NCBI GenBank assembly: GCA_012840385.1
Contig: DULK01000085.1
Span: 1 to 45,941, forward strand
From: Syntrophomonadaceae bacterium
GTDB lineage: Bacteria > Bacillota > DSM-12270 > Thermacetogeniales > Thermacetogeniaceae
DNA: 45,941 bases
Direction: 5' to 3'
In this document: positions 26,810-34,647 of the stretch, piece after piece
How the letters are laid out: each line of letters starts with the position of its first letter
How positions within the stretch are numbered: the stretch's first letter is position 1
Program-made: the position numbers and the translations under genes
Notes under the pieces: generated by a model
The model's database searches: none
Seen by the model: only the letters and a program-made list of their open reading frames with translations
Told to the model about the DNA's origin: nothing

Positions 26810-26950
26810 TTATTTTTCGCCGTTCCTATGTTTTTCTTCTTTGGGGTCAATTTTGCCAAAACGCCGTTTGCCCATACCCACAAGCAGCATAAAACCTGGC
26901 TCGTGCCGGGGTAAATTATTTTCGCCATTGCCCTCAAACGTCCTATTCAT
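26810..26950 (-). CDS. Short reading frame after tilS, doubtful
   Basis: A 46-codon frame (MNRTFEGNGENNLPRHEPGF..., very basic end KEEKHRNGEK) starting 12 bases after the tilS stop with GGAAG five bases upstream. It sits where hpt would begin in related genomes but shows no phosphoribosyltransferase sequence. It may be a genuine micro-gene, or debris between tilS and the IS insertion. Confidence 0.25.
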   Translation of the reverse strand: MNRTFEGNGENNLPRHEPGFMLLVGMGKRRFGKIDPKEEKHRNGEK

Positions 26951-26962
26951 CTTTACTTCCGG

Positions 26963-28381
26963 TCATCGCAATTGGCTCAAATGCAGCACAAGCACACGCC
27001 TGGTTTCGGGAGTGACGAGAGCCTCCCGGCTTCTCCGGCAGCCCACCGCCCAGTAGATCTCCCCGTCGGAGGCAACAAGGGGTATCTGCTCCCTCTCTTC
27101 CCGGGGAATCTTCAGGTCTCCAAAGAGTTTCTTCAGCTTCTTGCTACCTCCCATACCGAAAGGGCGCATCCGGTCCCCCGGCCGGCGTGTCCGCACGTAA
27201 AGGGGGAGTTTGATTTTATCGTAATCGAAAAATGCCCGGTGGCTCGAGCCGCGCAAATCGAGCAAACAAGGTGCCTGCCCGGGCTCCCGCTCGATAATAG
27301 CGGCGTGCACGGTAACCCCCAACGCAGGCACGGGGGTCTCGCCGGGGACTGCTATCTGCTGCTCTACAAAGGGGTGAGGCGAAAACTCCGGGCCTTTATG
27401 AATGATGAAATCCTGATAGCTCTTCCGCACCCTGACTCCACCCGGCAGGTGCAGCTCCCCTCCCACCGGCCCCCCGGCCAGCAGGTGGAGGCAGTCTTCC
27501 ACGTGCAGGTACCCGAAATCCTTCAGGTTTCCGGCCGCCTCCGACACGGCTGCACGAAGCAGGCGCCGCCGTACCGCAAGGGGGAGGTCGAGAAAACCGG
27601 GGAGGTCGAGTTTGATTTTCCCTGCCCGCCTTTCTTTTACCAGCTTCCTGCCGACCTTCAGGGCGTAATCATTCAAAAAACCATCCTCTTCTCCTATAAT
27701 ATCACCGAGCCGGAGCAATGCCTGCTCCACCCGAGGGTTGAATTCCTTCTTCAGTAAAGGAAGCAGTTGATGCCTGATCTTATTGCGCAGGTAATTCGTT
27801 GACAGGTTGGAGGGATCGGTGCGCCAGGTGAGCCCCGCCCTCCTGCAGTAGTCCTCGATCTCCTCCCTGGTTGCGCAGAGCAGGGGGCGCACCACCGGGC
27901 CGTTTTGCACCGGGATGCCCGATAGGCCCGAGGGCCCCGTCCCGCGCAGGAGGTTCAAAAGAATTGTTTCCACCCGGTCGCCGGCATGGTGCGCCACTGC
28001 GATCCTTTCCGCACCGGCTTTCCGGGCCACATAGTGGAGAAACCGGTAGCGGGCAAACCTGCCGGCGTCCTCAATACCGGTCTTCATGCTTGCAGCAAGC
28101 CGCTTCACGTCGGCGTAACCGATGGTTACAGGGATCCCCCAGCGGTGGGCAAGCCTCTGTACGAAGCGGGCATCATCCCCGGCCTCGGGGCGCAGGAGGT
28201 GGTTGAGATGGGCGATGTGGAGCGACAGGGAGAGGGTGCCCAGCTCCTTTAAAACATGAAGCAGGGCAACCGAATCCGCCCCGCCGGAAACGCCGACCAC
28301 AACCCTCATCCCGGGTCGCAGTAGTTGGTGGCTCTCAATAAATCTTAATATCCTTTCCTGAAAATCCCCTATATCGGACAT
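26963..28381 (-). CDS. tilS: tRNA(Ile)-lysidine synthetase TilS
   Basis: A 472-residue PP-loop ATPase that turns the CAU-anticodon cytidine of tRNA-Ile into lysidine. The ATP motif GVSGGADSVALLH is at about 30-42. HIAHLNHLLR and AVAHHAGDRVETILLNLLRG follow. The C-terminal part has the tilS-type substrate domain (GDRMRPFGMGGSKKLKKLF). Adjacent to spoIIE, as in Bacillus. Its first codons lie in one arm (28353-28406) of an imperfect duplication shared with 28521-28575. Confidence 0.95.
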   Translation of the reverse strand: MSDIGDFQERILRFIESHQLLRPGMRVVVGVSGGADSVALLHVLKELGTLSLSLHIAHLNHLLRPEAGDDARFVQRLAHRWGIPVTIGYADVKRLAASMKTGIEDAGRFARYRFLHYVARKAGAERIAVAHHAGDRVETILLNLLRGTGPSGLSGIPVQNGPVVRPLLCATREEIEDYCRRAGLTWRTDPSNLSTNYLRNKIRHQLLPLLKKEFNPRVEQALLRLGDIIGEEDGFLNDYALKVGRKLVKERRAGKIKLDLPGFLDLPLAVRRRLLRAAVSEAAGNLKDFGYLHVEDCLHLLAGGPVGGELHLPGGVRVRKSYQDFIIHKGPEFSPHPFVEQQIAVPGETPVPALGVTVHAAIIEREPGQAPCLLDLRGSSHRAFFDYDKIKLPLYVRTRRPGDRMRPFGMGGSKKLKKLFGDLKIPREEREQIPLVASDGEIYWAVGCRRSREALVTPETRRVLVLHLSQLR

Positions 28382-28406
28382 TCTCCTTCACCCCAACTCG
28401 CACTGC
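28353..28406. repeat. Arm A of an imperfect 54-bp direct duplication
   Basis: Reads almost the same as 28521-28575 with about five differences and two single-base indels. Arm A contains the tilS start codon plus sequence equivalent to the 3' end of the spoIIE-like gene, showing that the junction spoIIE/tilS was duplicated. Confidence 0.8.
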
Positions 28407-28420
28407 CCTGAAAATGTTCA

Positions 28421-28516
28421 GGTTTATCCTTGCGCTTGCTCCCGTATACTCCGGTTGCGCCTGCAAGGATAACCCACTATTTTCATTCTTTTGATGATGC
28501 CGCTTGGGCGGCATGA
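28421..28516. repeat. Intergenic foldable repeat, copy R2 (short form)
   Basis: Left end GGTTTATCCTTGCGCTTGCT (28421-28440) and right end CTGCAAGGATAACC (28461-28474) are almost joined, with only about 20 bases between. A T-rich tail and the hairpin TGCCGC-TTGG-GCGGCA (28498-28512) follow. It is a deletion form of the longer R3 and R4, placed between the two arms of the 54-bp duplication. Confidence 0.75.
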
Positions 28517-28520
28517 TCGT

Positions 28521-28575
28521 CTTTCCAGAAAATCCCCATATCGGACATTAACCTTCACCCCAATTCGCACTCGCC
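28521..28575. repeat. Arm B of an imperfect 54-bp direct duplication
   Basis: Matches 28353-28406. It contains the real stop of the spoIIE-like gene (28555) and a relic of the tilS start (ATGTCCGATATGGGG on the minus strand) that leads into R2 rather than into tilS. Confidence 0.8.
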
Positions 28576-30171
28576 GCAGAAACGGGCCACCAGGACGGTC
28601 ATATCATCCCGGTTTTGTGAACTGCCGTTTTTCAATGCACGCTTCAGGATCAGATCGGCAACGGCCTGGGGCTCTTCAACGGGAAGCTCCAGAAGAAAGC
28701 CGTAAAGCCAGTCGCCCGGAGTGGTTCCTTCCTGTTCCACCTCGCTTATCCCGTCGGTCACCATGACCAGTATATCTCCCGGCAGGATCTCTCTCTTCAA
28801 CACCTCTGTCTCAAGCCTGTCCAGGATACCTGCCGGCCAGCAGGTAGACCTGACCATCTCCACGCTCCCGTTCCTTTTGATAAAGCTGGGAGGCGCACCT
28901 GCCTTTAAAAAATCCACAGACCCGGCGCTCAGGTCGATCAGGGCGAGATCGATGGTGGCCGCGCTTTCTTCACCGCCCCGCAGATAGAGAGCGGTGTTTA
29001 CAACCCCTGCTGCCACCTCCGGCGGGTTGCCGCTCCCTATTAATTGTTCCATCATTTTTATCACAATCCTGCTTTCCCGCGCGGCATTGATCCCGGCACC
29101 CATTCCGTCGCTCACGACCAGCAAGAAGCGCTGCAGGTCAAGGCGTGCGATCGCAAGGCTGTCCCCGCAGAGGGGTTCGGCGGGCTTGGCCCTCTGGGCA
29201 AAGCCGATCTCCGCCTGGAGTTGTGTTGATTTACCGGACAGTCTGGACTTTTCTTTACCAAGCAGCCGTTCCAGAAAGGGTGAGCATAGCAGGTACAACC
29301 CCGCTGCGAGGCCGCCGGCAAACAGGTGGCCGGCCAGTGCTGCCTGGGTTTCGTAAAAAAAAGAAAACAGGAGACACGCCAGGACAAAACCGACCAGTAC
29401 ACCGGTACGCCCCAGGCTTCTCAGAATACCGGAGCAGAAACCGGTCCCGGCGTAAAAGCCTATCCGGGGAAGCATCTGCCAGAGATCCCCAACCAGCAGG
29501 CCGAGAAGGACTCCCGCCGCCGCACCCGTGGGTGCGCCCCAGCCACCGGCGGTAAGCAACAACAGGCCACGCACCACTACCTCCCGGATTTCCACGGGAC
29601 CTATCCGCAGGCTCCCCAGGCCGCATAAGACCAGGAACAAGAGGAGAAGGGGGCGGGCGAATTCTTTCTTCTCCAGCCTGAAATCTGTTAAAACGTAATA
29701 GAAGGGAAGGGTGAACAGTCCGGCCAGCAGCGATTCGCTCACCAGGCCGGGGAAAACCCCCGTGCCTTGTTTCAAGAATAAGTGAAGGGCCGTCTTGACC
29801 AAAAGATCGACGCATCCGGCGGTCACAGGGAGAACTGCGAGGGGCGCACTGCTGCCGCTTTTCTGCAGCCGGAGGGCCAGGAAAGCCGCAGCCACCGCAG
29901 CCAGGGCGTCCCCCAGAGGATTTATCGATGAATAGGTGTCGCCTCTTGTAAAAATTCCGACCAGCAACCCTCCCAGCAGCGGCCATGCCGGCCGTTCCGG
30001 GAGGAAGGGCGAAACCACCGCCAGAGCGGTTGCAAAGGGGGCGAGTCCTCCCAGAATCGACCGGCCTGCGGCCAAACCCATTACAAAATGGAACAGGTAC
30101 CGGCAGAGGGCCGGGCGCTGTTCCAGAAATCCGTCTATGGCCTGCCGAAACCGGACATAACCTGCATTCAT
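28555..30171 (-). CDS. spoIIE: SpoIIE-type membrane PP2C phosphatase, compact form
   Basis: A 538-residue protein. Residues about 25-310 form roughly ten membrane segments. From about 325 a PP2C-like SpoIIE phosphatase domain begins: CGDSLAIARLDLQRFLLVVSDGMGAG with the metal aspartates, then LALIDLSAGSVDFLKAGAPP, LVMVTDGISE, and NRDDMTVLVARF. SpoIIE dephosphorylates SpoIIAA to release forespore SigF. The Bacillus protein has about 827 residues; here membrane and phosphatase parts are joined with only about 15 residues between, so the central FtsZ-associated/regulatory region is missing. Position beside tilS and tRNA genes matches spoIIE. No frame break is seen. Confidence 0.85.
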   Translation of the reverse strand: MNAGYVRFRQAIDGFLEQRPALCRYLFHFVMGLAAGRSILGGLAPFATALAVVSPFLPERPAWPLLGGLLVGIFTRGDTYSSINPLGDALAAVAAAFLALRLQKSGSSAPLAVLPVTAGCVDLLVKTALHLFLKQGTGVFPGLVSESLLAGLFTLPFYYVLTDFRLEKKEFARPLLLLFLVLCGLGSLRIGPVEIREVVVRGLLLLTAGGWGAPTGAAAGVLLGLLVGDLWQMLPRIGFYAGTGFCSGILRSLGRTGVLVGFVLACLLFSFFYETQAALAGHLFAGGLAAGLYLLCSPFLERLLGKEKSRLSGKSTQLQAEIGFAQRAKPAEPLCGDSLAIARLDLQRFLLVVSDGMGAGINAARESRIVIKMMEQLIGSGNPPEVAAGVVNTALYLRGGEESAATIDLALIDLSAGSVDFLKAGAPPSFIKRNGSVEMVRSTCWPAGILDRLETEVLKREILPGDILVMVTDGISEVEQEGTTPGDWLYGFLLELPVEEPQAVADLILKRALKNGSSQNRDDMTVLVARFCGECELG

Positions 30172-30277
30172 GCGGCTGCTCCTAGCTGGATTATTTTGTC
30201 TCTCAATTTAAATCATTATAATATACGGGGATCCAGAAATAAGCAGTATTCTGGCGGGCAGGATGAAAAAAGGCCGA

Positions 30278-30312
30278 CAAAAAACAACAATCCCCGTCTC
30301 TTACAGACGGGG
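30278..30312 (-). terminator. Terminator downstream of the tRNA cluster
   Basis: Minus strand: CCCCGTCT pairs with AGACGGGG (30292-30312), followed by ATTGTTGTTTTTT. It ends the tRNA transcript just after tRNA-Glu. Confidence 0.85.
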
Positions 30313-30320
30313 AAAATATT

Positions 30321-30396
30321 TGGTGACCCGTAGGGGATTCGAACCCCTGTTACCGGCGTGAAAGGCCGGTGTCTTAGACCGCTTGACTAACGGGCC
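30321..30396 (-). tRNA. tRNA-Glu (UUC anticodon)
   Basis: 76 bases with encoded CCA. Acceptor GGCCCGT pairs with ACGGGTC (one G-U). The anticodon loop CTTTCAC gives UUC; the T-arm GGGGTTCGAATCCCC is canonical. Confidence 0.97.
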
Positions 30397-30410
30397 ACTT
30401 CTTTTCTTTT

Positions 30411-30487
30411 TGGTAGCGGCGGCTGGATTCGAACCAGCGACACTGCGGGTATGAACCGCATGCTCTGACCAGCTGAGCTACGCCGCC
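30411..30487 (-). tRNA. tRNA-Met (elongator, CAU anticodon)
   Basis: 77 bases with encoded CCA. Starts GGCGGCGTAGCTCAG, anticodon loop TTCATAC, T-arm GCTGGTTCGAATCCAGC. The paired first base (G1-C72) and lack of three stacked G-C pairs at the loop distinguish it from the initiator. Confidence 0.96.
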
Positions 30488-30499
30488 GTATTATAAATT

Positions 30500-30575
30500 T
30501 GGTAGCGGGGGCTGGATTCGAACCAGCGACCTTCGGGTTATGAGCCCGACGAGCTGACCGCTGCTCCACCCCGCA
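30500..30575 (-). tRNA. Initiator tRNA-fMet (CAU anticodon)
   Basis: 76 bases with encoded CCA. The anticodon stem has the initiator hallmark GGGCTCATAACCC. The first pair is unpaired, as required for formylation, but it reads U1-U72 rather than the usual C1-A72. Confidence 0.95.
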
Positions 30576-30594
30576 CCGCCTTTCACAGTTATAA

Positions 30595-30623
30595 ATTATG
30601 CCCGAAAAGAATTCTTCTGTCAA
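30595..30623 (-). promoter_or_regulatory. SigA promoter of the tRNA operon
   Basis: Minus strand: consensus TTGACA (30618-30623), a 17-base spacer, CATAAT (30595-30600), starting about 12 bases before tRNA-fMet. It drives fMet-Met-Glu. Confidence 0.85.
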
Positions 30624-30657
30624 GTATCACCCAATACCTAAAATTTTCTTATTCTTT

Positions 30658-31080
30658 TTATTCTTTGACGATCAGCACCGGGCAGTGGGCAAGCCTTGCC
30701 GCCTCAGTAGAAACGCTCCCCAGCAGGTAACGCTTGATCCCGCTCAGCCCCCGGGCACCGAGCACCAGCAAATCGTAACCCTCTTTTTCCGCAAGGCGCG
30801 TCAGGGCATCCGCCGGGTGCCCCACTAAAACCGCCGTGTTCAAGTTCACGCCTTCCTTACCGGCCAACTCCCTCGCCTCCTCGAAGCCCTTTTCAAAAAA
30901 CTTTTTCGCATCTTCAATACTGCCGTCGATTTCATCCCTGGTACCGGCGAAATCGGGCAGGCGGGCCACTGAAGCGGCGGTAAGCTCCGCCCCGTACTTC
31001 TTCGTAAGATCCAATGCCACTATTAAAGCCTTCTTGGCATTTTCGGAACCGTCGTAGCCTACCAGGATTTTCTTAAACAT
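30658..31080 (-). CDS. Universal stress protein UspA family
   Basis: A 140-residue single-domain Usp. KILVGYDGSENAKKAL opens the fold (5-19), and the ATP-binding C-terminal motif is GARGLSGIKRYLLGSVS followed by CPVLIV. Usp proteins bind ATP or serve stress adaptation. It begins 2 bases after the antiporter gene, so the pair is co-transcribed and shares the fluoride-type riboswitch; UspA genes are a known, if less common, part of fluoride regulons. Confidence 0.93.
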   Translation of the reverse strand: MFKKILVGYDGSENAKKALIVALDLTKKYGAELTAASVARLPDFAGTRDEIDGSIEDAKKFFEKGFEEARELAGKEGVNLNTAVLVGHPADALTRLAEKEGYDLLVLGARGLSGIKRYLLGSVSTEAARLAHCPVLIVKE

Positions 31081-31082
31081 TA

Positions 31083-32255
31083 TTAATTACCTCCCTCTTC
31101 AGGTGTGACGCCGGAACTTGCTTCCTGAACAAGTCCTTGCTCCATTTTGGGCATGAAGAATGCCTGGGCAATCAAGGTCGGGACCACCGCGCTCAAGACC
31201 ACCACGGTTACCAGGATGGTGTACTGGGTCTGGTTGATGTATCCGTGGGTAAGGCCAAATAGAGCAGAGATTGATCCGAAGGTGAGCCCCGTGGACATCA
31301 GCAGGGTGGTGTACATACCTTCTCTGGGAACAAAGCGAAAAATCCTCGTGGCCGGCCAGACCCCGATGAATTTGGCCACCACCTTTACGAAGAGCAGCAC
31401 TGCAATCAGCCCCGCCCCTGCGACAATAGCCTTAAGCGAGATAAACAGTCCTGCCTTCAAGAAAAAGAATGGTGTCAACAGGGAAAAGGCCATTGAGCGC
31501 ATCCTGGAGGTAAGGGTCTTTTCTTCGAGGAAAAAACCCGCAACCGCCAGTCCCAGCACGTACGCCGGAAGTACCGCTTCACTGTTGGCCATGGCTGCCA
31601 AACCGCCTAATCCAAATAGCAGGAACAAGAAGTACTTGATCTCCAGCTGGCTCACCCGGCCGCCGTATCTCCCGACGAACCAGCGGCTGAAACGCGGCGC
31701 CAGAGCTATCACCACCGCAGCCACTACAACAAAGAGGAGCATCCATTTGTTAAAGCTCGCAAATATAATTCCCAGGGCCAGGACCGTGCCCAAATCGGTG
31801 ACGAAACAGGCGGCCAGGATGATCTTCCCCAGTTCCGTCTGGTTCAAGCCGGTCTCCACCATAACCGCATAGACGACCGCCACGGAAGTTGTGGAAAGGG
31901 CGATTCCGGCGATTTCCGATGCCTGGAGCGTCCAGCCGGATACGTAGTAGGAGTAGGCAAAAGCACCCAGAAACGGGAAAAGAAACGAGACTACGCCGAT
32001 GGAAATGCTCTCTTTAAACTTGGTTCGCAGGATGACCGGATCAACCTCGCTACCGGCCAGGAAGGTCAGCAATATGCTTCCTACACCGGCGAGAAAGTTG
32101 ACCCAGGTATTTGTATGCAGTCCCAAAAAGTTACCTGCTATGACACCAACAGCTATTTCGATCAGGGAGACGGATATGCCCGTCCAACCGGCGATCAGCC
32201 CGGCGGCAAGGGCCAAACCCACCCATTCCGCAGCTATCAGCCACATGTTCTCCAT
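31083..32255 (-). CDS. CPA2-type cation/proton antiporter
   Basis: A 390-residue integral membrane protein with about 12 hydrophobic segments. It resembles the Kef/NapA type: GLHTNTWVNFLAGVGSILLTFLAGSEVDP carries the substrate-path acidic residue, ALSTTSVAVVYAVMVETG, and CFVTDLGTVLAL with the conserved ion-binding Asp. No C-terminal RCK domain. The start is the ATG at 32255 (GGAAGGAGAG just upstream), not the earlier open frame. Antiporters of this group occur downstream of fluoride riboswitches, which would fit a fluoride/proton or cation-linked toxicity role. Confidence 0.9.
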   Translation of the reverse strand: MENMWLIAAEWVGLALAAGLIAGWTGISVSLIEIAVGVIAGNFLGLHTNTWVNFLAGVGSILLTFLAGSEVDPVILRTKFKESISIGVVSFLFPFLGAFAYSYYVSGWTLQASEIAGIALSTTSVAVVYAVMVETGLNQTELGKIILAACFVTDLGTVLALGIIFASFNKWMLLFVVVAAVVIALAPRFSRWFVGRYGGRVSQLEIKYFLFLLFGLGGLAAMANSEAVLPAYVLGLAVAGFFLEEKTLTSRMRSMAFSLLTPFFFLKAGLFISLKAIVAGAGLIAVLLFVKVVAKFIGVWPATRIFRFVPREGMYTTLLMSTGLTFGSISALFGLTHGYINQTQYTILVTVVVLSAVVPTLIAQAFFMPKMEQGLVQEASSGVTPEEGGN

Positions 32256-32303
32256 AAAGACTCTCCTTCCCAATTGAATGGCACCGGAGGGACTTGTTGA
32301 CAA

Positions 32304-32382
32304 TCAAAAAAGCCCCTACCGATGGTTGCATACATGGTAGGAGCTATTAGCTCAATTGAGCAGTAGACGAGCCCCATCGCCT
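32304..32382 (-). promoter_or_regulatory. Fluoride (crcB-type) riboswitch with terminator, upstream of antiporter-uspA
   Basis: Minus strand from 32381: GGCGATGGGGCTCGTC, CTGCTC-AATT-GAGCTAAT, then AGCTCCTACC. The order matches the fluoride aptamer: GGCG/CGUC stem, GGGGCU pairing with AGCUCC as the pseudoknot, and the small GCUC/GAGC hairpin. The joining segment is about two bases shorter than in the Thermotoga example. AGCTCCTACC (32336-32345) also pairs perfectly, with one G-U, to GGTAGGGGCT (32311-32320), followed by TTTTTT: a terminator sharing the aptamer's last strand. Fluoride binding should therefore switch the operon on. An isolated TATAAT lies upstream at 32448-32453. Confidence 0.8.
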
Positions 32383-32476
32383 TTTTACTTGAAAAAATTT
32401 GGAGATTTTAATCCAGCCAAACACCTCCTCGATCGTGATATATATAAATTATATCCGAAATTTGTAACGATTTAAA

Positions 32477-32590
32477 TCATGCATAAATCTTATTAGCAGG
32501 ACTATTGGTCACAACATCTCCTGGTTCACTATATGCCTCAAGCACCCTTGAAATTTCTTTAAATCTGAAATCAGGCTGTTTTGCGAAATA
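32477..32590 (-). pseudogene. Orphan coding-like fragment after the MFS gene
   Basis: Open frame without a start, directly after the MFS stop: QPDFRFKEISRVLEAY, then SEPGDVVTNSPANKIYA and stop. The amino-acid pattern is protein-like and unlike noise, but I do not recognise it. Probably the end of a lost gene. Confidence 0.3.
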
Positions 32591-33808
32591 TTAAGGCTTT
32601 TCGAAAGCAGTAATTTCAAGTTCCTTATTCCTCCGGGCCAGCTCCTCCCTGCCCGGGAGCAGCATCGTCAGCAGCAGGCCGATCACAGGGAAGATGATCA
32701 TCACATGAAACGCCGCCGGGAGGCCCCAGCGGTCGGCCACCCATCCCAGCAGGGTGGTGCCGACACCCCCCATCCCGATCCCGAAACCCAGGGTCAGGCC
32801 GGAGGCGAGCCCGACATTATGCGGCAGGAGTTCCTGCCCGAATACCACCGTCACCGCAAAGGTGGAAATGATGGTGAAGCCGGTCAGGGCCACTATCAAA
32901 ATCAACCACACACCCCTCAGGTGATCTAACAGGTACAAGAGGGGAACGAGCAGGGCCATGGACAGCATGATCATCGTTTTCAGCCCCCAGCGGTCGGCGA
33001 GGGGACCGCCGACCAGGGTTCCGAAGGCCCCTGCCAGTAGAAACAGCGAGACCACCGCCGCGGCGTAGGTGTGGGTGTGATGCAGGTAGCGGACGTAATA
33101 CTGGGGCAGGAAGGTGACAATCCCCAGATGCGTCCAGGAACGCATGATCACCACCAGAACCAGCAGGAAAACCGGAATAAGCGCCTTCCCGATATCTCCC
33201 GGCGTCTTTTTGGAAAAGGTGTGCCCGACGGCGGCGGCCACGGGCATCCGGTCGGCAGTTTGAGTGCGCACGATGGCCGGGAGATTGATCCAGAGAAGCA
33301 GGGCCATGATCCCGCTCAGTACCAGAAAACCCGCCGTGCCCTGCAGACCCGCCAGTTTATAAAACAACCCGGCCAGTACGGGGCCCGCCGCAAAACCGAA
33401 GTTGCCCCCCACCGAAAAGAGGGACATCCCCGAGGCCTTGCGCTCCCCGCTGGCAAACCTGGCGAACTTGGAACCCTCCGGGTGGTAGGCGGCCACCCCG
33501 AGCCCGCTGATCAGGACGGCCAGAAGCAGGGGGAGATAGCCCCCGGTGAAACCGGTGAAGGCCATCCCCAGCCCGGCAAACAGGCAGCCCAGGGGTATCA
33601 GCCAGGCGGCCCTGAAGCGGTCGCTGAAAATGCCGAAAAGCGGCTGGATCACCGAGGAACTGAGGTTAAAGGCGAGCATTGCCGCTCCCACCTGGAGCTG
33701 GCTGAGGTGGGGAAAGAAGGTCAGGATGACGGTGAGCGCCCCCTGGTTGATGTCGGTAACGGCATGTCCTGTCCCAAGCAGGCCGAGCAGCTTTTTGTTC
33801 ATCTTCAT
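32591..33808 (-). CDS. MFS transporter, Fsr (fosmidomycin resistance)-like
   Basis: A 405-residue, 12-segment major facilitator. GHAVTDINQGALTVILTFF near the start and AAYHPEGSKFA in the middle of the N-half are typical of the Fsr branch; QPLFGIFSDRF and GGPLADRWGLK are the usual loop motifs. Such proteins export small molecules including fosmidomycin; the natural substrate is unknown. The start is set at the ATG at 33808, eight bases after AAGGAG; the frame opens seven codons earlier. It stands alone, between the fluoride-controlled operon and hypB. Confidence 0.85.
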   Translation of the reverse strand: MKMNKKLLGLLGTGHAVTDINQGALTVILTFFPHLSQLQVGAAMLAFNLSSSVIQPLFGIFSDRFRAAWLIPLGCLFAGLGMAFTGFTGGYLPLLLAVLISGLGVAAYHPEGSKFARFASGERKASGMSLFSVGGNFGFAAGPVLAGLFYKLAGLQGTAGFLVLSGIMALLLWINLPAIVRTQTADRMPVAAAVGHTFSKKTPGDIGKALIPVFLLVLVVIMRSWTHLGIVTFLPQYYVRYLHHTHTYAAAVVSLFLLAGAFGTLVGGPLADRWGLKTMIMLSMALLVPLLYLLDHLRGVWLILIVALTGFTIISTFAVTVVFGQELLPHNVGLASGLTLGFGIGMGGVGTTLLGWVADRWGLPAAFHVMIIFPVIGLLLTMLLPGREELARRNKELEITAFEKP

Positions 33809-33916
33809 CGCGGTGACTCCTTGTTTCAATTGATAGATATCTTGGTCAACAGCGCCTGAACGCCATATTCGAGGAAATAATAACAGGGAACCCGGCGAAA
33901 TTTAAGGGAATAAGCA

Positions 33917-33939
33917 CAGGCCTCTATAGCAGAGGCCTG
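33917..33939. terminator. Hairpin after hypB
   Basis: CAGGCCTCT pairs with AGAGGCCTG around a 5-base loop; both strands end with only a few T residues. It may end the hypA-hypB transcript, but it lacks a good U-tract. Confidence 0.4.
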
Positions 33940-33965
33940 CAAAACCCCACCCTTCCCTTTGAGGG

Positions 33966-34643
33966 TTAACCGGCCTGTGGTTCCCCCCGCTTTTTCTCCT
34001 GCACCTTTTTCTGCAGCCACTCTATCCAGGGCCCGAACCCCTCGTCGAGCCGGGCGGATACCCGGAAAAGCTGCAGTTCCGGGTTGATCAGCTTCAGGTC
34101 CTTTTCCAGCTGGGAGATATCGCAGTCGGTGTAGGGGAGCAGGTCCACCTTGTTGATGAGCACCGCCTCCGACTGGCGAAAAACCAGCGGGTACTTCATC
34201 GGTTTGTCGTTTCCCTCGGTAACGCTTAAAACGGCCGCCCGGGCGTCCTCCCCAAGGTCGAACTCCGCCGGGCAGACGAGGTTCCCCACATTTTCAACGA
34301 TAAGGAGGTCGAGAGCGTCCAGGTCGAAATCTTCCAGGGCGGGCCTGATCATCCTGGCGTCCAGGTGGCAGGAGCCTGCCGTATTGATCTGGACCACCGG
34401 GACCCCGTGGGCCTCGATCCTTTCGGCATCCTTTGTGGTGTAAATATCCCCTTCGATGACTCCCATCCTGAGGCGCCCGGCCAGGTGCCCGATGGTGCGT
34501 TCCAGCGTGCTCGTTTTGCCCGAACCGGGCGAACTCATGAGGTTCAGCACAAAAATGCCGTGCTTCCGGAAGCGCTCCCGGTTCTCCCGGGCGACCTCGT
34601 TGTTTTCCTGAAGCACCGGAGTTGCCAGTCTCACCTTGACCAT
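33966..34643 (-). CDS. hypB: Hydrogenase nickel-incorporation GTPase HypB
   Basis: A 225-residue SIMIBI-class GTPase. The P-loop is SSPGSGKTSTLE (about 37-48), the metal-linked block is NTAGSCHLDA, and INKVDLLPY is the guanine-specificity motif. No histidine-rich nickel-storage stretch at the N-terminus. With HypA it delivers Ni to the hydrogenase large subunit encoded nearby. It follows hypA by 4 bases and is the second gene of the unit. Confidence 0.96.
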   Translation of the reverse strand: MVKVRLATPVLQENNEVARENRERFRKHGIFVLNLMSSPGSGKTSTLERTIGHLAGRLRMGVIEGDIYTTKDAERIEAHGVPVVQINTAGSCHLDARMIRPALEDFDLDALDLLIVENVGNLVCPAEFDLGEDARAAVLSVTEGNDKPMKYPLVFRQSEAVLINKVDLLPYTDCDISQLEKDLKLINPELQLFRVSARLDEGFGPWIEWLQKKVQEKKRGEPQAG

Positions 34644-34647
34644 AAGC

